Shown: in pieces, positions 1 to 6,697 of the stretch
Layout: every line of letters starts with the position of its first letter
Numbering within the stretch: position 1 is the stretch's first letter
Assembly (NCBI GenBank): GCA_938036405.1
Contig: CALHPT010000193.1
Coordinates: 1-8,658, forward strand
Length of the DNA: 8,658 nucleotides
Source: an uncultured Tannerella sp.
GTDB taxonomy: Bacteria > Bacteroidota > Bacteroidia > Bacteroidales > Tannerellaceae
Direction of reading: 5' to 3'
Made by a program: the position numbers and the translations under genes
The notes under the pieces: model-generated
The model's input: the letters and a program-made list of their open reading frames with translations, nothing else
Told to the model about the DNA's origin: nothing
Databases searched by the model: none

Positions 1-149
1 GACCCGGGGCGAGGTGCGTTTCGCATCGCTTTGATGAAATTGACGCGGGGCGAGGTGCGTTTCGCGTCGCTTTGGTGAAAGCGGCCCGGGGCGAGGTGCG
101 TTTCGCATCGCTTGGGTGAAAGTGACCCGGGGCGAGGTGCGTGTTTCGC
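1..149. repeat. Tandem repeat array A, 41-bp period
   Basis: The core GGGGCGAGGTGCG begins at 6, 47, 88 and 129, an exact 41-bp spacing. There are three full units and a truncated fourth. The fourth has two extra bases (TG) after the core and ends at 149, one base before the stop codon of the minus-strand lipoprotein gene. Bases 1-5 match the tail of a preceding unit, so the array probably continues left of the window. Each full unit holds an imperfect dyad (GCGA-g-GTG, five-base loop, CGC-a/g-TCGC) that pairs better in plus-strand RNA than in minus-strand RNA. There are no unique spacers between identical repeats, so this is not a CRISPR. No open frame was recognised in it. Confidence 0.9.
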
Positions 150-3100
150 TTACGGCCGTTTGATGGGGCGGACGCTGAGCCGCACGGGGCCGAGGAGGCC
201 GGAGATGGTGGAAGGCGATCCACCCGTATAACGGCCGCTCAGGTTCGTCTGCGTCAGGCGGACGGAGGGCTGCTCACGCAGGTCGGCAATCAGGCGGTTG
301 GGCCAGAGGTTCGTCACGCGCACCTCTAACGTATTCTCGCCTTCACGGAGCAGCGACGTCACCTCCCGCTCGTAGGGCGGACACCACCACACGCCGGCCG
401 GTCGGCCGTTGATCTCGACCTCCGCCAGATGGAGCACTTGCCCGAGCGACAGCACCACGTTCGTATGGCTTAGCTGGGCGGTCGAGAGGCGGAAGGTGTT
501 GCGATAGACGGCCGTGCCCGAATAGTTGCGCACGCCCGGGTCGGGGTGCGTAGGCCAGGAGTAGAGGCGATCGAAACGCAGCTCGCCGGGGCCGCCCCAT
601 CGCGGGTCGAACCAGACGCTCCAGGCCGTGGCCACGGGTACAGTCTCCGTGTGATAGCCCCGCAAGGCTAACCGACGGCCGCCACGCTTCTGTAGGCCAT
701 ACTTCCAGCCGGTCTGGAAGCAGAAGGCCGCGCCGCCGTCGACGGTCGTCACGGGCGCCTGACCGAAGGGGTAGGGGGGGAGCTTGGGGAAGAGGTCGTC
801 GCCGTTGCGCATGAGGGCGGTGAAGTAGGGCCCCTCGATCGGGCGGCGGAAGACGACGAAGAACGAGCCGTAGGGCGGCAGGAAGGCGGGCACACTGATG
901 CGGCCCAGCCGGTCGCTGCGGAAGATGAGCTGCGGCGTCATGGTGCCCGTCATCGGATCCCAGATCTCGGGCCGACGACCACCCCCGTTGCGGAAGGTCA
1001 GGTTGACGAACTCCGGTCGGTCGCGCCGATTAACCACGAGGTAGAGGTCGGCCCCGTCGGTCGTGCGATGGATATAGCTGAGATGGGTGCCGAGGGGCGG
1101 GGTGCCGATGTATTCAAAGTCGGGCTGGATGCCGATATGGCTTAGCACCTCGCTGAGCCGTTTGCCCCAAACGACCCGCCCACGCCCAAAGACACTCTCG
1201 CCCGTGAACGTGCGCCCCCAAACGGAATCAGCGTCGGCGCGGAGCAGCGCCTCAGACTCTGGGTAGCCTTGCAGGCCGACGGTGGTCAGCGGCTTAGGCG
1301 CCATGACGACGGCGCCACCCCGCACCAGCTCCTTGATCTTGGCCATGACCTCGGGGCGCATGGCGGGACGATCGGGCAGGACGAGCAGGCGATAGCGCAC
1401 ACCATCGGGCAGGACGATGGCGCCGCTGGAGTGCGCAGTCATACGTGTCAGCAGGGCATCGGTACCGGCCACGTCGTAGTCATACCGTCCGCCCAACTCC
1501 TCCTCCACACGTCGGAGCAGGGCCTCACAGGCCGCCGCCTCGTCGTCGCAGATGACGCAGACGTCACTCACCGGCTTGCCCTGCACCAGCATGACTGCGT
1601 TGCGAGCCGTCCACGTCAGGAAGGCCCGTGACTGGCGCCACCACGTGGCGTTGGCATTGAAGCAGACGCCGTCCGGACACTCGATGCCCGGCACACCCGC
1701 CGAGGCAGGCGAGTGCGTAAAGGCGTTGATGAAGATGCGGTTCGCGCCCTGCACATAGACGCGATCGACGAGGGGTTTAAGGGCGCGGAGGTCCACCTCC
1801 CATCCGCCGCCGCCATCCGTCTGCGGGCCTTTGGCGGCGATGAATCGCCGGTTGTAGAGGTGGCCAGCGGAAGCCGCGATCTTGATCGACGCGTCCCTGC
1901 CCGTGGGATAGGTCGCCAGGGGCGAGGGCGTACGGAGCCGGAAATGGGCCGCGGGCACATCGCTGAAAGCCGCATTGCGCACCGCGTCGGCGGGCACCGT
2001 TGCGGCCGATCGGCTGATGGGATGGATGCTGAGGTTGCGTTGGTGAGCCAGCTCGCGGAGGCGTGCGTAGCGGTTGCGGGCCAGCAGCTCGGCCACCGTA
2101 CGCCGATAGTCCGCGCGGAAACGTTCGGAGACGTCGCCGCTGGCGATCGTGAGGCCGGCAAAGACGGGCAGGTAGCGCGTGAGGTCGTAGCCATTGAGGC
2201 GTCGGAACTCCGTGGCCAGCGAGGGCGTCCAGTCGGCGTCGGCAGGCATGGTGCCGTCGTCCGTGATGTACGTCCAGCTCTGCGGCCGGTGGTCACGCAT
2301 TTCACCAAGGAGCACCGTCACGGTGTGGTCAAAGTGCACGTCGGTGGCCTCCACGCTGAGGAAGTCCGGCGTCAGTCCGCCTGCGCCGGGTGTAGCGTTC
2401 ACGGTGCGTCGGCCCGTACTCGAGCAGACGAAGCGAAAGAGGCGAAAGGTGCCAGCGGGAGCCTCCCAAGAGAGGTTACCGTCGGCATCGACACGCTCGC
2501 TGAGGTCATAGACATCGTCAGGGCGGATGGGCAGCAGCACGCGGGCCGTGGTCGTAGGCGTGTCGGTCGCGGCGGAGTCCGTCGGCTCGGACGGCGTTTC
2601 CGTGGGCAACTCCACGTCGTCGCCATAGGCGTCGTTCATGCGCACGGCCAGCACAGCCACAGGGATATAGAAGGGCACCTTCAGCCCCGGGCGCATCATC
2701 ACACCCTCGGGCAGAGCCAACTGAATGCGTATGCGGCGGCCCCCCTCGATGTCCATCTGGCTCCAGAGCAGGCGTTTGCTGGACAGCTCGGGCGTGATCC
2801 ACGGCCCACCGCTATCGGCGCCGCTGCCGAGGTTAAGCCCGATCTCCATGCCCAGACTGTCGGCCACTTCGCAGGCGTAGCGGAAGAGTGCGCGCCAACG
2901 TGTACTCATGAAGCCTGTGCCCGACGGGGCTGCACCCGGAGTGCGACCAAAGGCCGGGTGGCCCGTCTCGTAGATGACGGCGCCGCGTATGCCGATGCGC
3001 CACATCTCGGTGAGGTCGTGCCGGATGCCTTCTTCTGAAATGCGTCCGCTGGGCCACTGCCAGACGACGCGAGCGCGTGCATAGGAGGGGGGATTGATGA

Positions 3101-3338
3101 AGTCGCGAGCCAGATCGGTGCTGTTCTGGAATCGGGTGACGTCGTTGCGGCGTCCGCCCGAATCACGCTCCAGATAGGGGTCGACAAAGTCGCTGCCGTC
3201 CGAGGTCTCTTTCGTACCGCCGCTGCAAGCCGTGAGGCCAAGCCACAGTACGCCCATGCAGAGCACAGGCCGCAGTGCGCCCGAGATGAGGCGCCGAAGC
3301 CGCGGGGCTGTAAGCCGAATATGTCGTTCGCGATTCAC
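150..3338 (-). CDS. GH106-type (alpha-L-rhamnosidase-like) lipoprotein, possibly non-catalytic
   Basis: This 1062-aa protein has a lipoprotein signal: basic N-terminus, hydrophobic stretch about 24-35, lipobox LTAC with Cys38. It is therefore expected to be membrane-anchored, probably at the cell surface as Bacteroidota glycan enzymes often are. The N-terminal block (INPPSYARARVVWQWPSGRI, 81-100, then EEGIRHDL and IGIRGAVIYETG) matches the opening of the GH106 barrel. The stretches EFRRLNGYDLTRYLPV (377-392), LKPLVDRVYVQGANRIFIN (520-538) and NATWWRQSRAF (563-573) fit the same family. The C-terminus carries a GH2-like beta-sandwich (about 930-1015) and the family-like ending NLWPNRLI...GLLGPVRL. 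Length is normal for GH106. Family members cleave terminal alpha-L-rhamnose from glycans such as pectin side chains. Several glutamate-containing motifs expected in the catalytic centre are replaced here (see findings), so activity is uncertain. The start is GTG at 3338; the next Met (28) would destroy the signal peptide. The gene stands alone, without SusC/SusD neighbours in this window. Confidence 0.82.
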   Translation of the reverse strand: MNRERHIRLTAPRLRRLISGALRPVLCMGVLWLGLTACSGGTKETSDGSDFVDPYLERDSGGRRNDVTRFQNSTDLARDFINPPSYARARVVWQWPSGRISEEGIRHDLTEMWRIGIRGAVIYETGHPAFGRTPGAAPSGTGFMSTRWRALFRYACEVADSLGMEIGLNLGSGADSGGPWITPELSSKRLLWSQMDIEGGRRIRIQLALPEGVMMRPGLKVPFYIPVAVLAVRMNDAYGDDVELPTETPSEPTDSAATDTPTTTARVLLPIRPDDVYDLSERVDADGNLSWEAPAGTFRLFRFVCSSTGRRTVNATPGAGGLTPDFLSVEATDVHFDHTVTVLLGEMRDHRPQSWTYITDDGTMPADADWTPSLATEFRRLNGYDLTRYLPVFAGLTIASGDVSERFRADYRRTVAELLARNRYARLRELAHQRNLSIHPISRSAATVPADAVRNAAFSDVPAAHFRLRTPSPLATYPTGRDASIKIAASAGHLYNRRFIAAKGPQTDGGGGWEVDLRALKPLVDRVYVQGANRIFINAFTHSPASAGVPGIECPDGVCFNANATWWRQSRAFLTWTARNAVMLVQGKPVSDVCVICDDEAAACEALLRRVEEELGGRYDYDVAGTDALLTRMTAHSSGAIVLPDGVRYRLLVLPDRPAMRPEVMAKIKELVRGGAVVMAPKPLTTVGLQGYPESEALLRADADSVWGRTFTGESVFGRGRVVWGKRLSEVLSHIGIQPDFEYIGTPPLGTHLSYIHRTTDGADLYLVVNRRDRPEFVNLTFRNGGGRRPEIWDPMTGTMTPQLIFRSDRLGRISVPAFLPPYGSFFVVFRRPIEGPYFTALMRNGDDLFPKLPPYPFGQAPVTTVDGGAAFCFQTGWKYGLQKRGGRRLALRGYHTETVPVATAWSVWFDPRWGGPGELRFDRLYSWPTHPDPGVRNYSGTAVYRNTFRLSTAQLSHTNVVLSLGQVLHLAEVEINGRPAGVWWCPPYEREVTSLLREGENTLEVRVTNLWPNRLIADLREQPSVRLTQTNLSGRYTGGSPSTISGLLGPVRLSVRPIKRP

Positions 3339-3343
3339 GGAGG

Positions 3344-3351
3344 CAAAAGTA
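3344..3351 (-). promoter_or_regulatory. Bacteroidota -7 promoter element for the lipoprotein gene
   Basis: The minus strand reads TACTTTTG, an exact TAnnTTTG match, ending five bases before the GTG start at 3338. No TTG is found 19 bp upstream, so the -33 element is missing or divergent. An imperfect dyad (CCGGTT...ACCCGG, 3356-3370) lies just upstream of the -7 element. If the element is used, transcription would start at or within a few bases of the GTG, giving an essentially leaderless mRNA. Confidence 0.55.
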
Positions 3352-3431
3352 AGGCGCCGGTTAAAACCCGGATGAGGTGTGGGGTGCGAATCCTCATGGG
3401 GAACGAAGAGGCTAAACGATCAGAGTGGCCC

Positions 3432-3618
3432 ATTGTGCGACACGATGGGGACCTAAAAGTTCGTAGAGGTCATATTGTGCGACACGATGAGGCTTAAAAG
3501 TTCGTAGAGGTCATATTGTGTGACACGATGGGGCTTAAAAGTTCGTAGAGGTCATATTGTGCGACACGATGAGGCCCTAAAAGTTCGTAGAGGTCATATT
3601 GTGTGACACGATGGGGCG
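3432..3618. repeat. Tandem repeat array B, 41-42-bp period
   Basis: The word GACACGATG starts at 3439, 3481, 3522, 3563 and 3605 (steps of 42, 41, 41 and 42 bp). Four near-identical full units share the block TAAAAGTTCGTAGAGGTCAT, followed by ATTGTG. A partial unit lies at each end. Differences are confined to a few positions: GAGG/GGGG after the word, the two to four bases before TAAAAG, and C/T before GACACG. Each unit contains a short dyad ATTGTG-YGA-CACGAT. The array lies between the minus-strand terminator at 3664-3704 and the promoter element of the lipoprotein gene, in DNA without recognised coding potential. It has no variable spacers, so it is not a CRISPR. Confidence 0.92.
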
Positions 3619-3663
3619 CGGCGAGGTGTTTTGCTCCGCCTCATCCCGCTTGACGGCGCGCTC

Positions 3664-3704
3664 AAAAAACGAAGGGCCGCCGCACGGATGTGCCGCAGCC
3701 CTTC
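3664..3704 (-). terminator. Intrinsic terminator, minus strand
   Basis: Arms GAAGGGC (3671-3677) and GCCCTTC (3698-3704) pair perfectly. Inside them GC/GC and GCAC/GTGC extend the stem to 13 pairs with two mismatches around a GGAT tetraloop. On the minus strand the stem is followed by G and then six T (3669-3664), the classic rho-independent layout. The plus strand lacks a T tract after the stem. It would end minus-strand transcripts coming from the DUF2130 operon, or from an unrecognised transcript between 3705 and 3931, and it insulates the lipoprotein gene. Confidence 0.85.
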
Positions 3705-3931
3705 TACCCACTCTCCCACCCGCGTTCGTCTTCGGCGTCAGTCGATACGTGGTGATGCGCAATGCACCGAACAAAACTTTTTTCGGGTATGCTCCCTGCG
3801 CCTGTGCGCTGTGCTGATGTGCACAATGCGTGGCTCGTTTATGATTCGATGACTCTTTTGCTCCGTTCCCCCGGTGGGGGCGCGGGCAGTTTGTATCGCC
3901 CCCGTCGCCTTGGTTTTGACGAACGCTGCCT
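3705..3931. other. Intergenic stretch without a recognisable gene
   Basis: Between the DUF2130 stop codon and the minus-strand terminator lie 227 bases with only short overlapping frames in several phases, none resembling a known protein. Visible structures are a CCCCC-GGT-GGGGG hairpin (3868-3880) without a T tract, and an 8-bp palindrome TGTGCACA (3818-3825). No exact TAnnTTTG element was found on the minus strand; the nearest candidate (3772-3779, AAGTTTTG) has a mismatch and no -33 partner. The simplest reading is a long 3' untranslated region. Confidence 0.5.
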
Positions 3932-5290
3932 TTATATCATGGATTCATCTTCTTCCTGTTCGGTGACCTCCTCTAATTGATCGGCCGCGCGTGCCTCGTC
4001 AAACATCCGCTTCATCGTGGGGTTCTTGTAGGTGAGCTTCCGGATGGTGAGCCTCTCGGCCTTGTTGTTAGCCAGCCGAAGGTTGTTTTCTGAGCCCACG
4101 AGCGCCTCCTTGATCTTTTGCAGATGCTCGATGGACTTGTCGATCTCGTCGATGGCTGTGTGGAAGCGCTCGCTGGCCAAGCGGTAGTTGCGCGCGAAGC
4201 CGTCCTTGAATATCTCCAGCTGCTCCTCGAAGTTTCGCACGTCGATGGACTGCTGCTTGACTTGCTCAAGCTCTTTTTGGTAGGCCACGCTGTTTTTCGA
4301 GGCCTGGGTGAGCAGGGAGATGAGGGGCATGAAGAACTGCGGGCGGACGACGAACATTTTGGGGTAGCGGTACGACACGTCCACAATGCCCTCGTTGTAG
4401 AGTTCGCTCTCCGGCTCAAGCAGGGAGACAAGCACGGCGTATTCGCAGCCTTTCTCGCGACGGTCTTTGTCGAGCTTGGCGAAGAAATCCTCGTTGCGAT
4501 GCTTCGTGGCGGTGGTGTCGGCCTCGTTTTTCATCTCGAACATGATGGAGATGTATTCCGTGCCGTCCACCTGGTCGCGAAAGATGAAGTCGCCCTTCGT
4601 GCCTCGGCTGGCGTCGTTGTCCTTCTCGAAGTAGGCGTTGGGGTAGAGGTTGCTGCGCATGCGGTTGAACTCGGTGCTGCAATGGATCTCGAGGCTTTCG
4701 CCGATCATCTTGGTCGACATTCGGGCCTTCATGTCTTTGTAGTAATCCACCTGCTCCTGTTGCTGCTTGAGGCGCCGCTCGTAGTCCTCCTTCATCGCGA
4801 TCTCTCGGATGGAGGCTTCTTTTTGCTCCAGTTTGATGCGGTCTTGGAGGCGTTCGTTGGCGTTACGCTCTTGCTGCAGTGTCTTCTCCCACTTCTGCTC
4901 CTCTCTGAGCACTTCGAGCTTTATCCGGTCGTCATTGCTTTTGATCTCGGCTTTCAGACGGTCGATCTCCTGCTCCTTGCGGGCCATTTGGGCGTTCAGC
5001 TCCAGCTGCTTCTTTTCCTCCAAGCCGTTCAGCTGCAATTGCAACTGAGCGATGGCCGATTCTTTCTCCTTCAGTCGGTCTTCCTTTTGTCGCAGTGCCC
5101 GCTCGTAGCTTTGATTGGCCTCCAGAGCCGCCGCCTTCTGCTCCGCCTCGTGTTGCTTGTGCAGTTCGGCGATGCGTCGGTCGAGGTCTTCCTGAAACTC
5201 GCGGTCCTTGACTTGCATCAGAATGGCCGCATAGTCCGCCTCGTCCACCTTGAAAGCCTTTCGGCAATTCGGACAGATCAGCTCCTTCAT
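3932..5290 (-). CDS. DUF2130 coiled-coil protein with PD-(D/E)XK-like core
   Basis: This 452-aa protein opens with a half zinc-finger (CPNC, Cys6 and Cys9). A long charged Lys/Glu/Gln-rich coiled coil follows (about 25-190). The conserved DUF2130 core (about 195-330) contains GTKGDFIF, with Asp234, and MFEMK, with Glu252 and Lys254. That D...E-x-K arrangement is the signature of the PD-(D/E)XK nuclease fold. Further conserved core pieces are [25 protein letters not shown] (266-290 region) and a helical C-terminal part (about 335-440) with an acidic end. No signal peptide is present, so it should be cytoplasmic. The biological role of DUF2130 proteins is not known to me; a nuclease or DNA-binding role is inferred from the fold signature only. 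An AGAGG ribosome-binding site lies four bases before the ATG. It is the second gene of an operon, 19 nt behind the DIP1984-family gene. Confidence 0.85.
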   Translation of the reverse strand: MKELICPNCRKAFKVDEADYAAILMQVKDREFQEDLDRRIAELHKQHEAEQKAAALEANQSYERALRQKEDRLKEKESAIAQLQLQLNGLEEKKQLELNAQMARKEQEIDRLKAEIKSNDDRIKLEVLREEQKWEKTLQQERNANERLQDRIKLEQKEASIREIAMKEDYERRLKQQQEQVDYYKDMKARMSTKMIGESLEIHCSTEFNRMRSNLYPNAYFEKDNDASRGTKGDFIFRDQVDGTEYISIMFEMKNEADTTATKHRNEDFFAKLDKDRREKGCEYAVLVSLLEPESELYNEGIVDVSYRYPKMFVVRPQFFMPLISLLTQASKNSVAYQKELEQVKQQSIDVRNFEEQLEIFKDGFARNYRLASERFHTAIDEIDKSIEHLQKIKEALVGSENNLRLANNKAERLTIRKLTYKNPTMKRMFDEARAADQLEEVTEQEEDESMI

Positions 5291-5309
5291 CTTGCCTCTC
5301 GCGTGTGGG

Positions 5310-5771
5310 TTACGCTTCTTCGATCAGGTCCACAGACCAGTTCAGGGCCTGTATCTTCATGTCCAGCTCACGCAGCTCACGCGCCGCCGCGTCAGTCCGT
5401 CTCCGTAGCTCGGGCACATCCACCACGCGCACCGTCTTGATCTCGTTGCGCCCGTAGCGTGCGTCACCCTCCACCACGTGGCTGAGCACCTCCTTCATCA
5501 GTTGTACACGCAAGGCCAGCACATCCTTTCGGGCCATGAGCCGTGTGACCGTCTCGCCCTCGTGCACCGTCTTCATGTTCGTAGCATTGATGCGGTAGAT
5601 CAGATCCTCCAGCTCAGCCAGAGCCGTATTCAGCTCCACGTCCAACGCTGCCAGATCCTCTGCCGGCGTGTCGCCTTCCTGCACCTTGGCGCTGTCCTTA
5701 AACCGCACCTTCAGCTCGTTCACTCGTTTCTGTAAGTCAGCCCTGAGGCTGAGCGCTTCTGCCAGTTTCAT
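5310..5771 (-). CDS. DIP1984 family protein
   Basis: The 153-aa protein begins [20 protein letters not shown] and contains [14 protein letters not shown] (26-39), [11 protein letters not shown], an ARKDVLALR helix, a [14 protein letters not shown] segment and the ending [18 protein letters not shown]. This is the full-length pattern of the small DIP1984 family, sometimes annotated as septicolysin-like. It is predicted to be almost entirely helical, with no signal peptide or membrane segment, hence cytoplasmic. No biochemical function is established to my knowledge; the septicolysin label should not be read as toxin activity. It is the first gene of a two-gene operon with the DUF2130 protein and has a good promoter about 75 bp upstream. 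Confidence 0.85.
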   Translation of the reverse strand: MKLAEALSLRADLQKRVNELKVRFKDSAKVQEGDTPAEDLAALDVELNTALAELEDLIYRINATNMKTVHEGETVTRLMARKDVLALRVQLMKEVLSHVVEGDARYGRNEIKTVRVVDVPELRRRTDAAARELRELDMKIQALNWSVDLIEEA

Positions 5772-5844
5772 CGTAGTCGTTATTGCTATATTATAAATGT
5801 GTACGCCGTCATTCTCGACCTGTATGCCGTTTTTGATGGGCGCA

Positions 5845-5874
5845 CAAAAGTAAGCGGCGGTTCATTTCTTCCAA
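5845..5874 (-). promoter_or_regulatory. Bacteroidota promoter of the DIP1984-DUF2130 operon
   Basis: The minus strand shows TTG (5874-5872), a 19-bp spacer, then TACTTTTG (5852-5845), an exact match to the TTTG-N19-TAnnTTTG class used by the primary sigma factor of Bacteroidota. Transcription would start near 5838-5841, giving a leader of roughly 70 nt before the ATG at 5771. The spacer contains one arm of a perfect inverted repeat (5854-5863). Confidence 0.75.
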
Positions 5875-5921
5875 GGCCGGGGGAAAGGTGTACGGTCGTC
5901 GGGGGAGGGACGAACCGCCGC
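5854..5921. repeat. Perfect 10-bp inverted repeat between divergent promoters
   Basis: GCGGCGGTTC at 5854-5863 and its exact reverse complement GAACCGCCGC at 5912-5921 are separated by 48 bp. The left arm lies inside the spacer of the minus-strand promoter. Neither predicted transcript would contain both arms, so it would act as DNA rather than RNA, for example as paired operator half-sites. Whether anything binds it is unknown. Confidence 0.6.
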
Positions 5922-6006
5922 AATGATCCGTTGAGATCAGAGCGCCTTCCCTCTCGCCAGCCCCCTCTCGGAAAGGGTCGCAGGGTAGGCCGTATGGAAA
6001 AGTTTC

Positions 6007-6014
6007 TACTTTTG
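6007..6014 (+). promoter_or_regulatory. Bacteroidota -7 promoter element for the FKBP genes
   Basis: TACTTTTG matches TAnnTTTG exactly and ends 45 bases before the ATG at 6060. No TTG occurs about 19 bp upstream, so the -33 box is weak or absent. Its position supports starting the first FKBP gene at 6060 rather than at upstream in-frame codons, which would lie before the promoter. Confidence 0.6.
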
Positions 6015-6059
6015 CGACCTCATTTACACATACACAAGAGAAAGAAATACAGTTCGATA

Positions 6060-6644
6060 ATGGATAAGATAAGCTATGCCCTCGGACTGAGCATCGGGAA
6101 TAATTTCCGGGCGTCAGGCATCAAAGGGCTGGAAATCGACGATTTCATCAAGGGTATAAACGACGTATTTAATGAGGCTAAACCGGCCGTCGCTTTTGAC
6201 GAGGCGCAGCGGTTGCTTCAAGAGTATTTCAAAAACCTTCAAGCCGAAAAGTTCGAGATGAATAAACAGGTCGGCGAAGAGTTTCTACGGATCAATAAGG
6301 AAAAGCGAGGTGTCGTTACGCTCCCCAGTGGCATGCAGTACGAAGTGCTCAAGACTGGCGAAGGCCCGAAGCCCGGGCTGAACGACAAGGTGCGCTGCCA
6401 TTACCACGGTACGCTCATCGATGGTCGTGTGTTCGATAGCTCCGTGCAACGTGGGCAGCCGGCCGTGTTTGGCGTTTCACAGGTGATCGCCGGTTGGACA
6501 GAAGCGTTGCAACTGATGAACGTCGGCTCCAAATGGCGCCTCTTCATCCCCTCCGAAATGGCTTACGGAGCACATGGCGCAGGTGAGGCTATTGAGCCCA
6601 ACATGACGCTCATCTTCGACGTCGAACTGCTCGGTATCGAATGA
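6060..6644 (+). CDS. FKBP-type peptidyl-prolyl isomerase, cytoplasmic FklB-like
   Basis: The 194-aa protein catalyses cis-trans isomerisation of Xaa-Pro bonds during protein folding. The N-terminal helical dimerisation domain starts at ISYALGLSIGNNF and runs to about residue 80. The FKBP domain (about 84-194) keeps the active-site set: Tyr115, Phe125-Asp126 (VFDSS), Phe137, Val142-Ile143, Trp146, Tyr169 (AYG) and Phe186. HYHG replaces the commoner HYTG. No signal peptide is present and the length is close to E. coli FklB, so it should be cytoplasmic. The frame stays open upstream to 5799, but the ATG at 6060 is chosen because it directly precedes the conserved domain and lies downstream of the promoter element. 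A 53-nt A/T-rich gap with repeated TAGAA words (6651, 6662, 6669) separates it from the next FKBP gene, with no promoter or terminator seen, so an operon is likely. Confidence 0.9.
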   Translation: MDKISYALGLSIGNNFRASGIKGLEIDDFIKGINDVFNEAKPAVAFDEAQRLLQEYFKNLQAEKFEMNKQVGEEFLRINKEKRGVVTLPSGMQYEVLKTGEGPKPGLNDKVRCHYHGTLIDGRVFDSSVQRGQPAVFGVSQVIAGWTEALQLMNVGSKWRLFIPSEMAYGAHGAGEAIEPNMTLIFDVELLGIE

Positions 6645-6697
6645 GAGAAATAGAAGCAGAATAGAAAATAGAAAATACATAACAACCAAACAGGAAG

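Noticed and set aside
1713..3038. Long plus-strand open frame (441 codons) opposite the lipoprotein gene
   Set aside because: It is antisense to a protein with clear family matches, has no recognisable domain and is explained by GC-rich codon bias.
3432..3618. CRISPR array
   Set aside because: The whole 41-42-bp unit is repeated, with no unique spacers and no cas genes in the window.
3577..3774. Small minus-strand frame (65 codons) over the terminator and array B
   Set aside because: It reads through a strong intrinsic terminator and into repeat units, has no ribosome-binding site and resembles nothing known.
3868..3880. CCCCC-GGT-GGGGG hairpin as terminator of the DUF2130 gene
   Set aside because: Only five pairs with a three-base loop and no T tract on either strand; the hairpin at 3664-3704 is far better.
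4118..5440. Plus-strand open frame of 440 codons, rich in Leu and Val
   Set aside because: It mirrors the Lys/Glu/Gln-rich coiled coil of the DUF2130 gene on the other strand and runs across a gene boundary, so it is a shadow frame.
5799..6059. N-terminal extension of the first FKBP from an upstream in-frame start
   Set aside because: The extension would begin upstream of the promoter element, is rich in Arg/Gly with no domain, and the conserved FKBP N-domain starts right after the ATG at 6060.
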